In this document: piece after piece, positions 37,918-49,689 of the stretch
Layout of the letters: every line of letters begins with the position of its first letter
Numbering within the stretch: position 1 is the stretch's first letter
Assembly: GCA_001972305.1 (NCBI GenBank)
Contig: BDDD01000176.1
Coordinates: 434,001-498,000, forward strand
Length of the DNA: 64,000 bases
Origin: Cephalotus follicularis
Lineage: Eukaryota; Streptophyta; Magnoliopsida; Oxalidales; Cephalotaceae
Reading direction: 5' to 3'
Program-made: the position numbers and the translations under genes
The notes under the pieces: generated by a model
The model's input: only the letters and a program-made list of their open reading frames with translations
Database searches by the model: none
Told to the model about the DNA's origin: nothing

Positions 37918-38893
37918 TGTAACACCCACGAACGGCGGGAGCCTTTACCGGTTCGTAGTCCGAAAGCTAAACATAACATATCATATTACATAGCTCGGTT
38001 TTATTTCTTTTTATCAAAATATTATCTTATCTTTTATTCAATATGCGTGATGGTCTAAACATAACATTTTAAAATCTAAAACATAGTCTTAAACTTTATT
38101 CATAAATTGAAAACATAATCTAAACATAATCTGAAATCTTAAACATAATCCATAAATCAAATACTAAACCATAAACCGAAAGGTACTTATTATCCACAGA
38201 TCCGTGAGAGAAACGCAAGACAACAAGACACTGAATGGCGGCTGAGGAAGGAGCTTTCCTCTGCTGCAACAATGGCGCCCCGAAGAGAGAGAGAGAGAGT
38301 CCAGAAGAGAGAGAGAGCCGAATGAAGAAGGTGAAGAACAATTAAAAGGTGGCCACGGCTGTTTTGTTTAAAATTGCTAAAATGAGATAATGGAGAAAGA
38401 GAGACGTGGGAGAGTGGGATACAAATCAACATGCAATCTGTGAGAGTTTGAGGGAGAGAAGTGCGGCAGAGAGAGAGACGTGAGAGAGAGACTTAAGTGA
38501 GAGATGGGAGAGAGAGACTTGTGGGAGAGAGAGATAGAATTAAATTAGGATTTAAGGATTTAAAATACTTTTGGTATACTAATAATTCAAAAACTGATTT
38601 AGTATTTCTACAAAATATAATTCAATTAATTTTTAATTACTTATTCATGTATATAGATCAACCAATATTCAATAGCCTAAAATTAAGTTTTTAAGCTTAA
38701 AACATAAAAACCCAAATTAATATTCATCAATCATATTAATATTTTAAAAACTGATTTTAAAAATATCAAACAATAGATTTTTGCTTTTCCAACATTTATA
38801 TGGCCCAAAAATCACATTATGCCAACATAATATAACAAAGCTAAATCAAATAAAAATCCAAAATTTATGCACGTGAACGAACGGGGTATTACA
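37918..38893. mobile_element. Solo LTR, 976 bp
   Basis: It begins TGTAACACCCACGAACGG and ends GAACGAACGGGGTATTACA. The perfect target duplication ATTTA occupies 37913-37917 and 38894-38898. The ends are TG...CA and partly inverted, as in many plant gypsy LTRs that start TGTAACACCC. The interior is GA-rich around 38285-38540 and encodes nothing recognisable. No internal domain or second LTR adjoins it. Confidence 0.85.
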
Positions 38894-39520
38894 ATTTATA
38901 CATTTATCATACATATATATTTTTGTATTATATTTATGTATTTATTATATTATTTATATACAATAATAAATATATATAAATCATATTATATATTTATATA
39001 TAAATGTAAATTTATATTTAAATATAAATTTGTATTTATGTTTATAGAATATCTATTATAGGGTGACATACACCTAACTTAGTTACAATATCACATTGTT
39101 TTATATATTCTATAATTCTATATTCTATTTACGTGTGAGTATAAAATTAAATATACTATATTCATAATGTGAACGACTACTTACATCTAATTTGTGAGTA
39201 ATAAGCATAAAACAAGAGACTTAAAAAGGTGGAAGTGTAATTATAACAGATAAAAATTACATAAGTATCATTATTTTATATCTATTGCTCAGAAACTGAA
39301 TGTGAATAGTTGATGATATCTAGTTTCCCCATGTACATAATAAAAAATATATATTTATAATATAAATAAATATTATGTTATAATGTTATATATATTTGCG
39401 AGCAATAGACATAAAACAATTGTACTTATATAATTTTCATATGTTATAATTACACATTTGTCTTTTTAATACAATTGTTTTATACTTATTACTCACAAAT
39501 TGATTACATTTAGTTTTCCC
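38894..39520. other. Very AT-rich spacer
   Basis: Low-complexity TATATTTAT-type sequence. No gene is present. Confidence 0.6.
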
Positions 39521-39669
39521 TAGGCCTGTCAATTCGTGTCGACGGGTCATAAACGAATCTTACCAACACATTAGTATAATGATAAATAAGTTAACCCGAA
39601 TACGACCCGTTTAATAATCGTGTTAGACACATCAACTCTAACCCGACCTATTTAACACTACAGAAAAAA

Positions 39670-40050
39670 GGGGCAACGGCGAGGGCACTTCCCCTCGCCT
39701 TTGAGTCAACGGCGAGGGCATGGCGAGGGGAACACACCCTCGCCAAATTACTCCTCGCCAGAAACTACGGCGAGGGGATGGCGAGGGTACGGCGACGGTA
39801 GAGTCCCCTCGCCATTCACTGTCCTCGCCACACAGAGGGCATGGCTAGGGCAGTCTCCCCTCGACATACCCTCGCCATGGCGAGGGTATGGCTAGGACCC
39901 TGGGCTGCCCTGTAATCGCCTCCCTCGCCGTGGCCTCGCTATGCCCTCAGCATGGCGAGGGCATGGCGATGGTTTATGCCCTCACCGTATACGGTTTCTG
40001 CAGAATGCCCTCGCCAACGCCTCGTCATGCCCTCGCCGAGCCCTCGCCAT
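39670..40050. repeat. Subterminal GGCGAGG repeats of the CACTA element
   Basis: Many copies of GGCGAGGG(C/T)ATGGCGAGG and its complement CCTCGCC occur in both orientations over about 380 bp. They include the palindrome CCCTCGCCATGGCGAGGG (39867-39884). Subterminal repeat clusters in CACTA elements bind the element-encoded TNPA-like protein; the same role is inferred here. Confidence 0.85.
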
Positions 40051-40294
40051 TCTACAGAACTTGCAGCAGGAACTATCAGCAGAATCTCTACCCTAAAATC
40101 CAAGCAAAACCTGCAATTTATTTCAGCAACAACCACACCAACAGTTTATATTTGACAATTCTCAGCAATAGACACATTTCATTCATTCTGGACTAACAAA
40201 AAAATGGAAAAAAGTTGTCAGTATTTTATACAAAGGATAATATGTCAAATACATAACAGTGTTAGAATATGTCAGATACAACAACAGACTACTA

Positions 40295-41539
40295 CTACTG
40301 GTCATCGCTATCACTATCGTCCGAATCTCCGGATGGCTGGAAGGGGGGGTGCCGAGACCGCGGCGAACTGTGATCAGATGGTGTGCGTGTGGACCGAGAC
40401 TCCATCATCATCTGCGTCATATTAGCCATAAAAGCCTCCATCTTTGACTCCATCCGGTCCAACTGGCCTTGAATGTCTGAGGCTCTGTCTGACCCTGGGG
40501 TGCTCTGTGACGGGTGTGGAGTGAATGGGCAACTATGACCTCCCATTCCCGACTGAGTACCTCGGAGTGCTTGTGGTAGCATCTTCGTGGAAGTCATATA
40601 GTTCCCTAATCCACGGATCTTGCCCTTCCGCGGACCCCCAGTAGCCTCCGTCCATGCCATGACGTCGAAGGGAGCCGGCACCCTAGTACCGTCGGGGCCC
40701 TCCACAGTATCCGGCCCAGCAGCAGCCCGGTACTTTTCCTACAAAAAATACAAGATTAATCAGTTAAGCGATTAAACATATACAAGATTAATCAGTTAAG
40801 TGACATTCATTTCAGTTTGTAACTCACCATCCTCTCCATTATAATAGGAGATGGAAGAGTATCATCCCCCGCCTTCTTATGGGTGTCTAAGTATACATCC
40901 ACATGCGGTTTTCCCTTGGCCACCTGCAAGTCAAATGGTATTTCGAATTAGTTTGAAACACAAATTAAGTTTATTAATCACCATAATCATAAATTTAGTT
41001 TATTACTTACCCCAATCTGCAACTGTCTCTCCATAGTGTGACTGCCGCCAATGTAGGTGGTGTGTGCTACGTTCGCCCTATTAACGGCATTTGTTCTTGC
41101 CCGCCTCTGAAAATCCTCGGACAACCACCTGTTCACCATTTCATACCACACTGGCCGTGGTATCTCTGCAGGGCCATGCTGCATGCACTCCGAGCTCATC
41201 TGTTGCACCCCAGCGCCCGTCATTGCCTTCCTCCTATAGTTACGCATCCATTTTGGATAATTCTCCTGCGCGTAATTATAGAATGGCTGTCTGCTGTGTG
41301 CATCAGATGGAAGAAATTGGAAGTACTCCTACAAAACATCAATGCCAAAACAATTAGTCGGTCAAAAACAACCTAAATAATATTTACGATAAATTGAAAT
41401 AGTTTTACCCACCAATAGTTTCTCCCACAGTAGTTCCTTCTCTATATTAGGTCACTGGCAACAAGTGATCCATGGCTGTAGTATTCGGCTCTTGATGATG
41501 GACGCTATCGTGTTCTTTACGTCCATCTCCTCAAAACAT
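40295..41539 (-). pseudogene. CACTA Transposase_24-type protein, decayed
   Basis: Four minus-strand exons can be placed: 41539-about 41412, 41328-41011, 40923-40828 and 40738-40295. Their junctions are good: LLWEKLL|EYFQFLPSDAHSRQPFYNYA, QIG|VAKGKPHVDVYLDTHKKAG and IIMERM|EKYRAAAGPDTVEGPDG. The content, PVWYEMVNRWLSEDFQRRAR and the C-terminal coiled IQGQLDRMESKMEAFMANMT, fits the plant transposase family PF03004 (En/Spm accessory protein). An in-frame TGA at 41452-41454 breaks the first exon, and no upstream start was found, so the copy is probably inactive. Confidence 0.75.
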
Positions 41540-41639
41540 CTGCAATTAAACAAACAATTATTAGCACATACATCATAGGTTAGGTTTAAAAAAATGTACT
41601 CAAATTACTAGTCACTTTACCCATTCGGACTGATATGCC

Positions 41640-41940
41640 GTCGGCTGGAGTATGTAGGCAGTCGGCTGGAGTGCTCGGCAGTCGGCTGTTTCCTAGATTC
41701 AGTCGGCTGGTGAGGCAGAAATTGAGGTTGCAAAACTTTCTGTAACAGTCGGCTGGATCCTGGACAGTCGGCTGGAATTGCCTCCAGTCGGCTGGAATTG
41801 CCTCCAGTCGGCTGGTGTGCAGATTTGGCAGATTTGGAGTTTTAGGTTGAAGATGTAGTCGACTTGAAACTTTTGGGAGTCGACTTCTAGCCATGGCAGT
41901 CGACTGGAATTGCCTCCAGTCGGCTGGAATTGCCTGTACC
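41640..41940. repeat. CAGTCGGCTGG micro-repeat cluster
   Basis: About a dozen copies of CAGTCGGCTGG or CAGTCGACTGG appear at irregular spacing, several within a 20-bp unit CAGTCGGCTGGAATTGCCTC repeated in tandem near 41763-41812 and 41898-41935. The core is a near palindrome. It lies in the right part of the CACTA insertion. Confidence 0.85.
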
Positions 41941-42820
41941 TGCATACACAACCTTGGCACAACTTTGGACACAAGATTAAGTGAGTAAATGCATTTATAA
42001 CTTAAAGAATTTATGCATACAAGTAATTTACGTTTGTTAATCATCAAAATAATATGTGATAAACATTTAATCGGGGTGGCAAAGGCCAACATAACCTGTT
42101 TATTAAATGAGTCATTTTGAGTCAACTTGTTTATAACCCGATTTTGACCTGTTTAAAAAAATATTCCAATTTTTAATTATAATATTCAATTATTCATCTA
42201 CAACATACATTTCTAAATAAACGCATTTATCATCAACATTTAAAATATCATCAAACATTACAATCATTCAAAACTCATTTACCGTTTCACAGGTAGATAG
42301 TTGACTCGTTTAATAATCGGTTTAATTTCGAATTTTGCAGGTTGACCCGAAATTGACATGTTTATTATTTGTGTCAAACATGTCAACCCAAAATTGACCC
42401 GAACCTATTTAAACTTGACCTAAAACCCATTTATTTAGTGTCGATTTCAATTCGGGTCTCGTGTCATGACCCAAATTATCAGCCCTAGTTTTCCCTATTA
42501 TACGTATTATATTGTATAATCATATATAGGGCATACACATTATCACCAAAATGGCAATGGGCATTCCATCTATTTTGGAAGGGAATGACCGTTACTATTA
42601 AAGTGATAATGAACAGTATTCGGGTAATGAACAGTTATCGATTACCACAAGTAAAAATTATTACTAAACAAGGGAATGAAAATGAACATTTTTTTTTCCA
42701 TTCTACCATAATTTCACCCTATCAAACATTACCAATGAGTATGAATGATAATGGGACGGGTTTGGAGCGGGTTTATTCATTCCCGAACCCGAATCGACCA
42801 AGGACAACCAAAACCAAACA

Positions 42821-45716
42821 TGTAAGAGCCCTAAATATTTTAAAATATTATTATTGGGCCTTGTAATTATTTTCCCACATTTTGGGCTGGACCCGAATTT
42901 ATTATGTATTTATTTGGGCCTTAATGTGATATAAATTATGATCATGGGCTTAAGAATTGTTTTTATCTAATTTGGGCCAAAGTTAATTTAGCATTATGCA
43001 AATGGCTCAATTAAAGAAGAAAAGGCCAAATAGGAAATCCAGCCCAAGCCCGCAAGAGAAGCCTGCCTCCATTCAGAATTTCTTGAAAATTCTAGGACCT
43101 TCGGATGGCAAGTATAAAAGGGCAAGTGGTGGCCATGATTTATATTTGGCACTTTTCACAATCACTGGTGCTGGAAGAATCGAGAGAGTGAAGAAAGAGT
43201 AAGAGTGGGGACCTACTGTTTGGGAAAAGGAGGAAGAAGCCAAGAAGAAGGGTCCCTGCCCACACATATATATATATTTGCTGAAGGAGTGTGCCGTCCC
43301 CTGGGAAGTAAGGAAATAAAGCAAGTGTAAGAGAAGAGACAACTTGGAGTGTGGTAGCCCTTGGCAAGGAAGGAAGTCCAGGGATTGGGGAGCAAGAGGA
43401 CGATCTCCGTTTCCAACCATCTCCAAGTAGGTTGCTCTATACCGAGTGCCTACCAGCATATTTATATATGTAATTATTTTTATGTGTTTACTGCTTGTTG
43501 TTGATTGTCTGTTCTCTGCTTGCTATTTTGGTTGCTGCTATTGAGTCATGGGTTGTTGTTGTTAAATTGTTATATATGCTTATATTATAATTTGCAATGA
43601 GAAAATGAAGAGGTAGAATACAAGGCTTTCTCCTCTGGCAATTTGCACTATGCTCTCCTATGCATGCAACAATGAGCCTTGCACGTGGTTACTTTCCTCT
43701 ACCATTTCGTGCACCACTGTCACATAACCTGTGTACGTGTGAGGGACACCACATGCAGAGGAGTGGTGGATGTTGAGCTTTACTGGTCATGCTCCTTACC
43801 ACCACCCGAAGCTCATTACCCACGTCAGAGATTATGAGCTGCTGCCATTGTGCAATGACCCAGTGGCAACATCTGAGGAACCAACCACATGCGTCCGAGG
43901 TGCCATAATTATGCACCCGAGATGCTACAATGCTGGGCACTATTGGGCGTGTTGCCGTGGTGCGCCGAGAAGGCATGCAGTGTTGTGCGTTATGCTCCAT
44001 GACTAAGGATAGAGCAGTGGACGCATCAACCATGTGCAGAGGACACCTCTCCTATGCATGAATCCTATCCTCTGCAAAGTCTGTGGATCAACGCCTGTAG
44101 AGCCAAGACGCCGAGGTGCCAAGTGCAGAGGACACTTTGCCCCCATGCACGCATACTGTTCTATGAATGTTTGAGGACGCAAGTGCAGAGGACGCCATTG
44201 TCCTCTGCATGCGTCCCGTCCCCCGCAAGTTCATGGGCTCATGCCCGTGGAACCAAAGTGCCGAGGTGACCTGCCGAGGTGCCACCGATCGAGCGTATGA
44301 GCAGAGGACTCAAGACATTGAGGACACCAAGCGCAGAGGACGTACTTGTCCTCTGCCATGCGCATCGCTCTCTACCACAACATGGGAGATGCGCCAGCGC
44401 CATTCCGAGGACGCTGCCAAGGAAGCATTAATCCCAGGCGTCCGAGGAAGCAAGTCCATGCGTCCCACGCATGGAACAGCGCCCGAGCCTCCCCCGAAGG
44501 TGCCTTGCACTCTCCTCTGCTCTGTCCGAGAACGCACCATTACAGGGCACTATGGTCGACCTATACTTATAAAACTTATCCACTGCTATAGCGCCATACT
44601 TCCGAGGACCAAGTGCAGAGGTGATTCTTGTCCTCTGTCGCGTGCCTTAGAGCGCTGCGTTAAGCGCCATGGCCCCAGGATGAAGAAAGACGATGATGTG
44701 TTGGCGCCAGTTTTCAAATGATGCATGCATGAACCAACGAAGAAGAAGGTGTTTAAAAACAAAAGCAGTACGGTGCGTTTAGAGGAAACAACCAATGCAT
44801 GCGTTTTATTTATGCTTTAATGGCGTTTTGGTTATGCTTATAAAGAAGGAAGAATTTAAAGAATGATTTTAAATGTTAAAGGAAATTAAGGGAATGAGTA
44901 AAAGAAAGTTTAAGGATTATAGCAGGCTGGTGAGCCCAATGGGGGAGAATTCCGCCGAGCAGGTGAACCTACGGGGTGAACTCCGCGAGGCTGGTGATCC
45001 TCGGGCGAATCCGCCAATGGTGAACCTAAGGGTGAATTCCGCCAAGACTGGTGATCCAAGGGGTGAACCGCGAGCAGGTGAGCGAAGGGCGAACCGCTCA
45101 GCAGGTGAACCGGAGGAGAATTCCACGGGCTGGTGATCCCAAAGGTGAACCATGTATATTGACCATGACCATAGGATGACCGGACTAGACTCCTCCGTGA
45201 TATGATGTATGATTTGAGTAGAGTAGTCCGAGGATAAATGATGATGATGAATATGCTATGGACTATGATTTGTATGCATGCACATTTATATTTATATTAT
45301 TTTCTCCTCTGCTTGTGTTTGCTTGTTCCTCTGGTATGTGCCCGTGTATGGAGTGACCTACACAACCCTCAGGGTTGCTGACCCATTCTTTTGAATGGGC
45401 CAGGTACAGGTACAGGTAGTGGAGGCACATCGCAGCAACACTAAAGACAAAGAATTATTGTGTAAGTACCTCCTCGATCGTACGCTTCCATGGACGCAAT
45501 TGCGGAAATAAATTATGTATTTATTTTATTTTATTTTATTTTATTCTGGTTCAGGATGATGTAATATATATGATTTGAACTGGGTCTGTAATCCACACAA
45601 TAAATAAAGGATTTTGATTTTGATTTTGATTATGATTTATATTAAGTTTTAATGATGATTGTACGGATTGCCACGTGTCGAATCGCGGGGCTCATCCCAC
45701 GATTCGGGGCGTGACA
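42821..45716 (+). mobile_element. Large solo LTR (2.9 kb), gypsy/chromovirus-like
   Basis: It begins TGTAAGAGCCCTAAAT and ends CGATTCGGGGCGTGACA. The perfect target duplication AAACA lies at 42816-42820 and 45717-45721. A TATA-like AGTATAAAAGGG is at 43109-43120. Near the end GGCCAGGTACAGGTACAGGT and TATTTTATTTTATTTT are typical of U5/polyadenylation regions in del/Tekay-type LTRs. No coding domain is present. Homologous sequence recurs at 62152-64000. The length suits del/Tekay LTRs, but the lineage is inferred. Confidence 0.75.
44935..45140. repeat. Degenerate tandem repeat inside the 2.9-kb LTR
   Basis: Variants of GGTGAACC...AATTCCGCC...GCTGGTGATCC recur every 40 bases or so, about five imperfect copies. 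The array explains the open frames seen there on both strands. Confidence 0.7.
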
Positions 45717-47824
45717 AAACATGACCCGATCCGTAACATATTTTCTTAAAATTTTTAATTATAATATATATCAAAATATTATGAAATAACCGTAAATAAA
45801 TTTTAAAAAATATACATAATAACAATAAAATATTAAATTTATTATATATTAAGACATGTTCGATTCGAATACCGATTAATTTCGATATTCTCATATCTTT
45901 TTCGTTGTGTGGATTCGATTTAGGTATTTATAAATACGGATAAAATTATCATCTCTACCTATGAGTAAGCATAAACAAACAAGTTTCTCCCTATTTGTAT
46001 CTCTGACAATTGATAAGTAGTGACAACAACTCAAATTAGAGTACATAATTTTTCTTGATGCAGGAGCATAAAGTATTGAGTTTGTACTCTCAGCAAATTG
46101 GAGTACAATTTGATAATTTCGTTAATTACAATTTAAATCCCAAACAATATATAGATTGATCTTTGACTAGGAAAACTTTTTTAGTTTTATATTCACAGCC
46201 GCTTAGAGGCATAGCTAGCTAGTTCTTTGGTCTTTTTGACTTCTTAAACAACTAAAATAGTGATGGAGTGTGAGAGATAGAGATGGGAGAACTAATGCTA
46301 TAATGATGCATGAATGGTCATTGCCAAAAAGAAGAAGAAAAACAGTCAAAGATTCTATTAATATTCTATCTTATTGATGATGTTAAGTTATTAAAGGGTT
46401 TACGGAAAAAATTGTTGAACTCGTATCGAATCTAACGGTTTGATCGATGAGTTGATTCAATTCGATTATTAGTCTGTTAGAATAGTTGATTCGATATTGA
46501 TCTAATTAGATTGTAGGTTAAACTAGTAGATAGGTTTGGATCACATTAAACCGACAATATTAATTTTTTTTTATTATTTAAATTTATTTACCGATTGATC
46601 CATTGATCAACCGTTAGATCACTGATTCATTAACCTGCAACTTTAACCAGTTTAATTATCGGTCTGATTCTGATAATTATGTTTATTATGACACATTGTT
46701 GCTTGGTGTTAGTGAAAACAATGAATAAAATGCAAAACATTGTATCCTAAAAAATTTATTGGTGAAGTCGCCCCACTTTGAAGGATTAAAGGTCGAAACC
46801 ACAATTGTTGTTAGTTACATTTTTTCGTATTAAAACTTAAAAAAACATAATGGTAAAGACGTACCATATTCATTAGATTTATGGTATCGTAACAATAATT
46901 TGGAATAAAAACATCTCATATACAGGCTCATTCGGTGTTTTTTCCACGACGAACTTTAATTTTGATACGACCCATTTTTTAAAAGAGTGTTCTTTTTTTT
47001 ACCCTGAAATGAAGGGTATGATCGGGGTATTGGGTTCGGTTAACTCGGATATTTCTTGAAATGGGACAAATTTTATTATTAAAACATCAAATTTTAATTT
47101 TAAAAATTTACGTATTTAAATTTTTGGTTATTAGTTTTTTGTAAAACCTATTACATAAGCCGAACCTAATTTTCAAGCAAAACCCGTAATAATCCACTCG
47201 ATCATCCATCTATTCAAAGTGAAAAAAAAAAGATTGATTAAGATTTTTGAGTTTCAGATAATTTTGCTCAACCAATTTCTTGAAACATGCTAAAAATTAA
47301 ATTAAAAATGGTTTAGGTTAGAGAATATTGGAAGCAACTTAAAGTAGTTGTACTATTCGGTCTATGAAATGAATGCTACCAAATCTTTCTCATTCTACAT
47401 ATAATGATTAATGAGTTTCCAATCTATCCTTGTGGACTTGGTTTCGGTCGTGGTTTGCGAAGAAAGAGATTGAGATCTCATCATTAGAAAGGACCATGGT
47501 CCATGGTAGCTTGTTTGTCAAGAAGATAATTTGGCAACTATAAATGTATCTCAATTTTGTTAAATTCTTTTTCAAATATTAGTTAACTAGAGAATAGTTA
47601 GTAATAATCCTTCTCCCTCCTGATTATATTACATATGAATATGCACAAATCACATTAAAGAATAATTGAACCGGATCATAAGGTTATCTTACAAAAAAAC
47701 CTTATTACTTAAATAAGGCTTGATTTAGTATTGTCGTAAAAAGTTTAACTTTTGTGGTTCGATTTACATATTTTGTAAATAACTAAATGAATTATAATAT
47801 TGATTACACTTTTAATATCCATTA
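45717..47824. other. AT-rich intergenic region with a possible MITE
   Basis: No gene is supported. Between about 46400 and 46690 inverted blocks (TCTAACGGTTTGATC against GATCAACCGTTAGATC) suggest a decayed foldback element, with ends not resolved. Confidence 0.45.
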
Positions 47825-48724
47825 TGATGGAGGAAAAATATGCTTATAATAGCAAGGACACGTGTCCATTACAGACTTGATCAGCTGTTCTTAGAGGACT
47901 AGAAGCTTGTTAACGGACCCTGCCGAGGAGTACACTTATGACAATGAATGTGCACCTCGGACCTAGAGCCGAGGACCACCATTTTTTGAAGACAACACAC
48001 TGAGACCACAAGTCCGAGGACATTTCTCGGACTCAAAGGCATAAGACCAAATTCATGGTGAAAGGGCAGAGGACTCCCTCGGCCCAAAGTATCTATCAGG
48101 TGGATAACAGGAGATACGGTCTCCTGTATACAGAAGCTGAGGACCTCTTCCTCAGACGAACTCACACTTGTTCCATCCTCGGAACCACAGCAGAGACTCA
48201 CTTTCCTCTGCAGACATGTCACAATCAATATCACCCTATAATGGAGGACCTCAACCTTATCTACGGGATAAGGATATTATCTTCACCAGATTCCATGGGA
48301 TCCGTACCTATCCAAATGAGAAGATAGAGTCCAAATCAACTACTATCAAAGGAAAGTAGCGACATTACTGGCGGAGATAAGGGAATGTCCGAGATCCTCG
48401 GCATTTCCTAAGGGATAATGATCACATCCGATTTACACGCTCAATCAGTTACCAAAACTTCACTATAAATACAAGTTCAACACACTGAACAAAGGTCAGC
48501 AATTTTTACATTCAAGAGAGTATAATATTTCATCTGCACTTGACTAACTTGAGCGTCGGAGTGTCCCCGGGAGAACAACCTCCTGGGCCTTCACCATTGT
48601 TGTTACCTTGTGCAGGTGTCCGAGATCAAATTCTTCCTCACAGGCATCAGTGACAAGCGTTTCTCTTAACAAATCAAAGTCCTCCACGTAGGATACTGTT
48701 GAGAGAAGGATTTCTGTATCAACA
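47825..48724 (+). mobile_element. Solo LTR, 900 bp, gypsy (Tat-like) family
   Basis: It begins TGATGGAGGAAAAATATG and ends TTCTGTATCAACA. The perfect target duplication CATTA lies at 47820-47824 and 48725-48729. TATA box CACTATAAATAC is near 48461. The block GAGCGTCGGAGTGTCCCCGG (48551-48570) is shared with the LTRs at 54374 and 57942. The U3 part is dense in CCGAGGAC/CTCGGAC motifs. Confidence 0.88.
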
Positions 48725-49478
48725 CATTATTTAAAACACTTTTAAGCACAACAATGAATGGAATAGCATAACATACCACTTTTTTAAGACACAGAAAAAC
48801 ATTATCAAATTACCAAGCTTAAGTAATACTCACTATTGTATATACAATTAAAATGTACTTCTTATGTACTACTACTTTAATCTTCTCATAATAAATGATA
48901 TCAAATTGTAAAGACAATATTTGGACCCATTCATCATAGTGTTACCGTGATTTAAATTTTATGGGAGTTGTTTGATACAAGTTTTAAATGAATTGTGCTG
49001 ATCTATTTCTCTTTAAAACCTATATTATGATTAATACTTTTTAAATTTAATCGTTAAATTTACTGTTCTATCAATTTAAATTTTGTGTGCAAAATTTCAT
49101 ATCAATGGATACTTTTAGATATTTCATTGAATATGTTAATTTTTTTATTGTATATAAACAAATTATAAAACTGTTTAATTTGTATGTAAAGATGAAATAG
49201 TTAGAAATATCAGATTGATTAAAAAATTTATATTCATGATCAATATAAATATAATATCAAACCATTCAAACATAATAATTATATTTAAAAAATATTAATC
49301 ACAATATAATTTTTTTAAGAATAAGGACTCATCCAACGTCGAAACTACCCCCATATTTTTTTTATGTATGAATGTTAAAATAACAAACCATGTCTGGCAA
49401 ACGTTTCTATACCTACTTGGGCAGTCCCAAAGATTCGATAGAATATGCGAAGTTTTATTAATTTCCGTTAGTACTCTC
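48725..49478. other. AT-rich spacer left of the hAT element
   Basis: No gene or repeat is recognised. It ends in GTACTCTC, the left target duplication of the hAT element. Confidence 0.5.
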
Positions 49479-49689
49479 TAGAGTTGTAAGCGGTCTGAGC
49501 CTATCCAAACCGTGGCCTGGACCTTCAGGACCGGCGAAAGGCGGTTCGGTTCATGAACCTGCCCGCTTTTCTTACGGTCTGGGCCGGTCCGGTTAATGGA
49601 GTTAAAAAGTGAGAATCAAATCGGCCCGTGAACCTTAACCGTAAGTGAGTCGGGTCAGGCCAGTTCGGTTCATATTGCTAACCGTCAGC

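Larger units (their letters stand above)
39656..42060 (-). mobile_element. CACTA (En/Spm) element, one end visible
   Basis: The left end CACTACAGAAAAAAGGGG is a classic CACTA terminus. It is followed by subterminal GGCGAGG repeats. Inside are exons of a Transposase_24-type protein on the minus strand. A matching right terminus (CTGTAGTG) was not found before the hAT sequence resumes near 42065, so the right end is deleted or strongly changed. The right limit is approximate. Confidence 0.75.
39521..42487. mobile_element. hAT-type non-autonomous element with nested insertion
   Basis: The terminal inverted repeats are TAGGCCTGTCAATTCGTGTC on the left and GACCCAAATTATCAGCCCTA on the right. They are flanked by a perfect 8-bp duplication GTTTTCCC (39513-39520 and 42488-42495), the size expected for hAT elements. 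The outer segments (39521-39655 and about 42065-42487) are rich in GACCCG/GGGTCA blocks typical of a common dicot hAT MITE family. The middle is a later CACTA insertion. Confidence 0.85.

Noticed and set aside
43689-44721. Open frames of 114-184 codons at 43.7-44.7 kb
   Set aside because: Same reason: inside the 2.9-kb LTR, repetitive words, no recognisable protein.
46395-46690. Third foldback/MITE element
   Set aside because: Some inverted words are present, but the ends and a target duplication could not be defined, so it is only noted in the intergenic entry.
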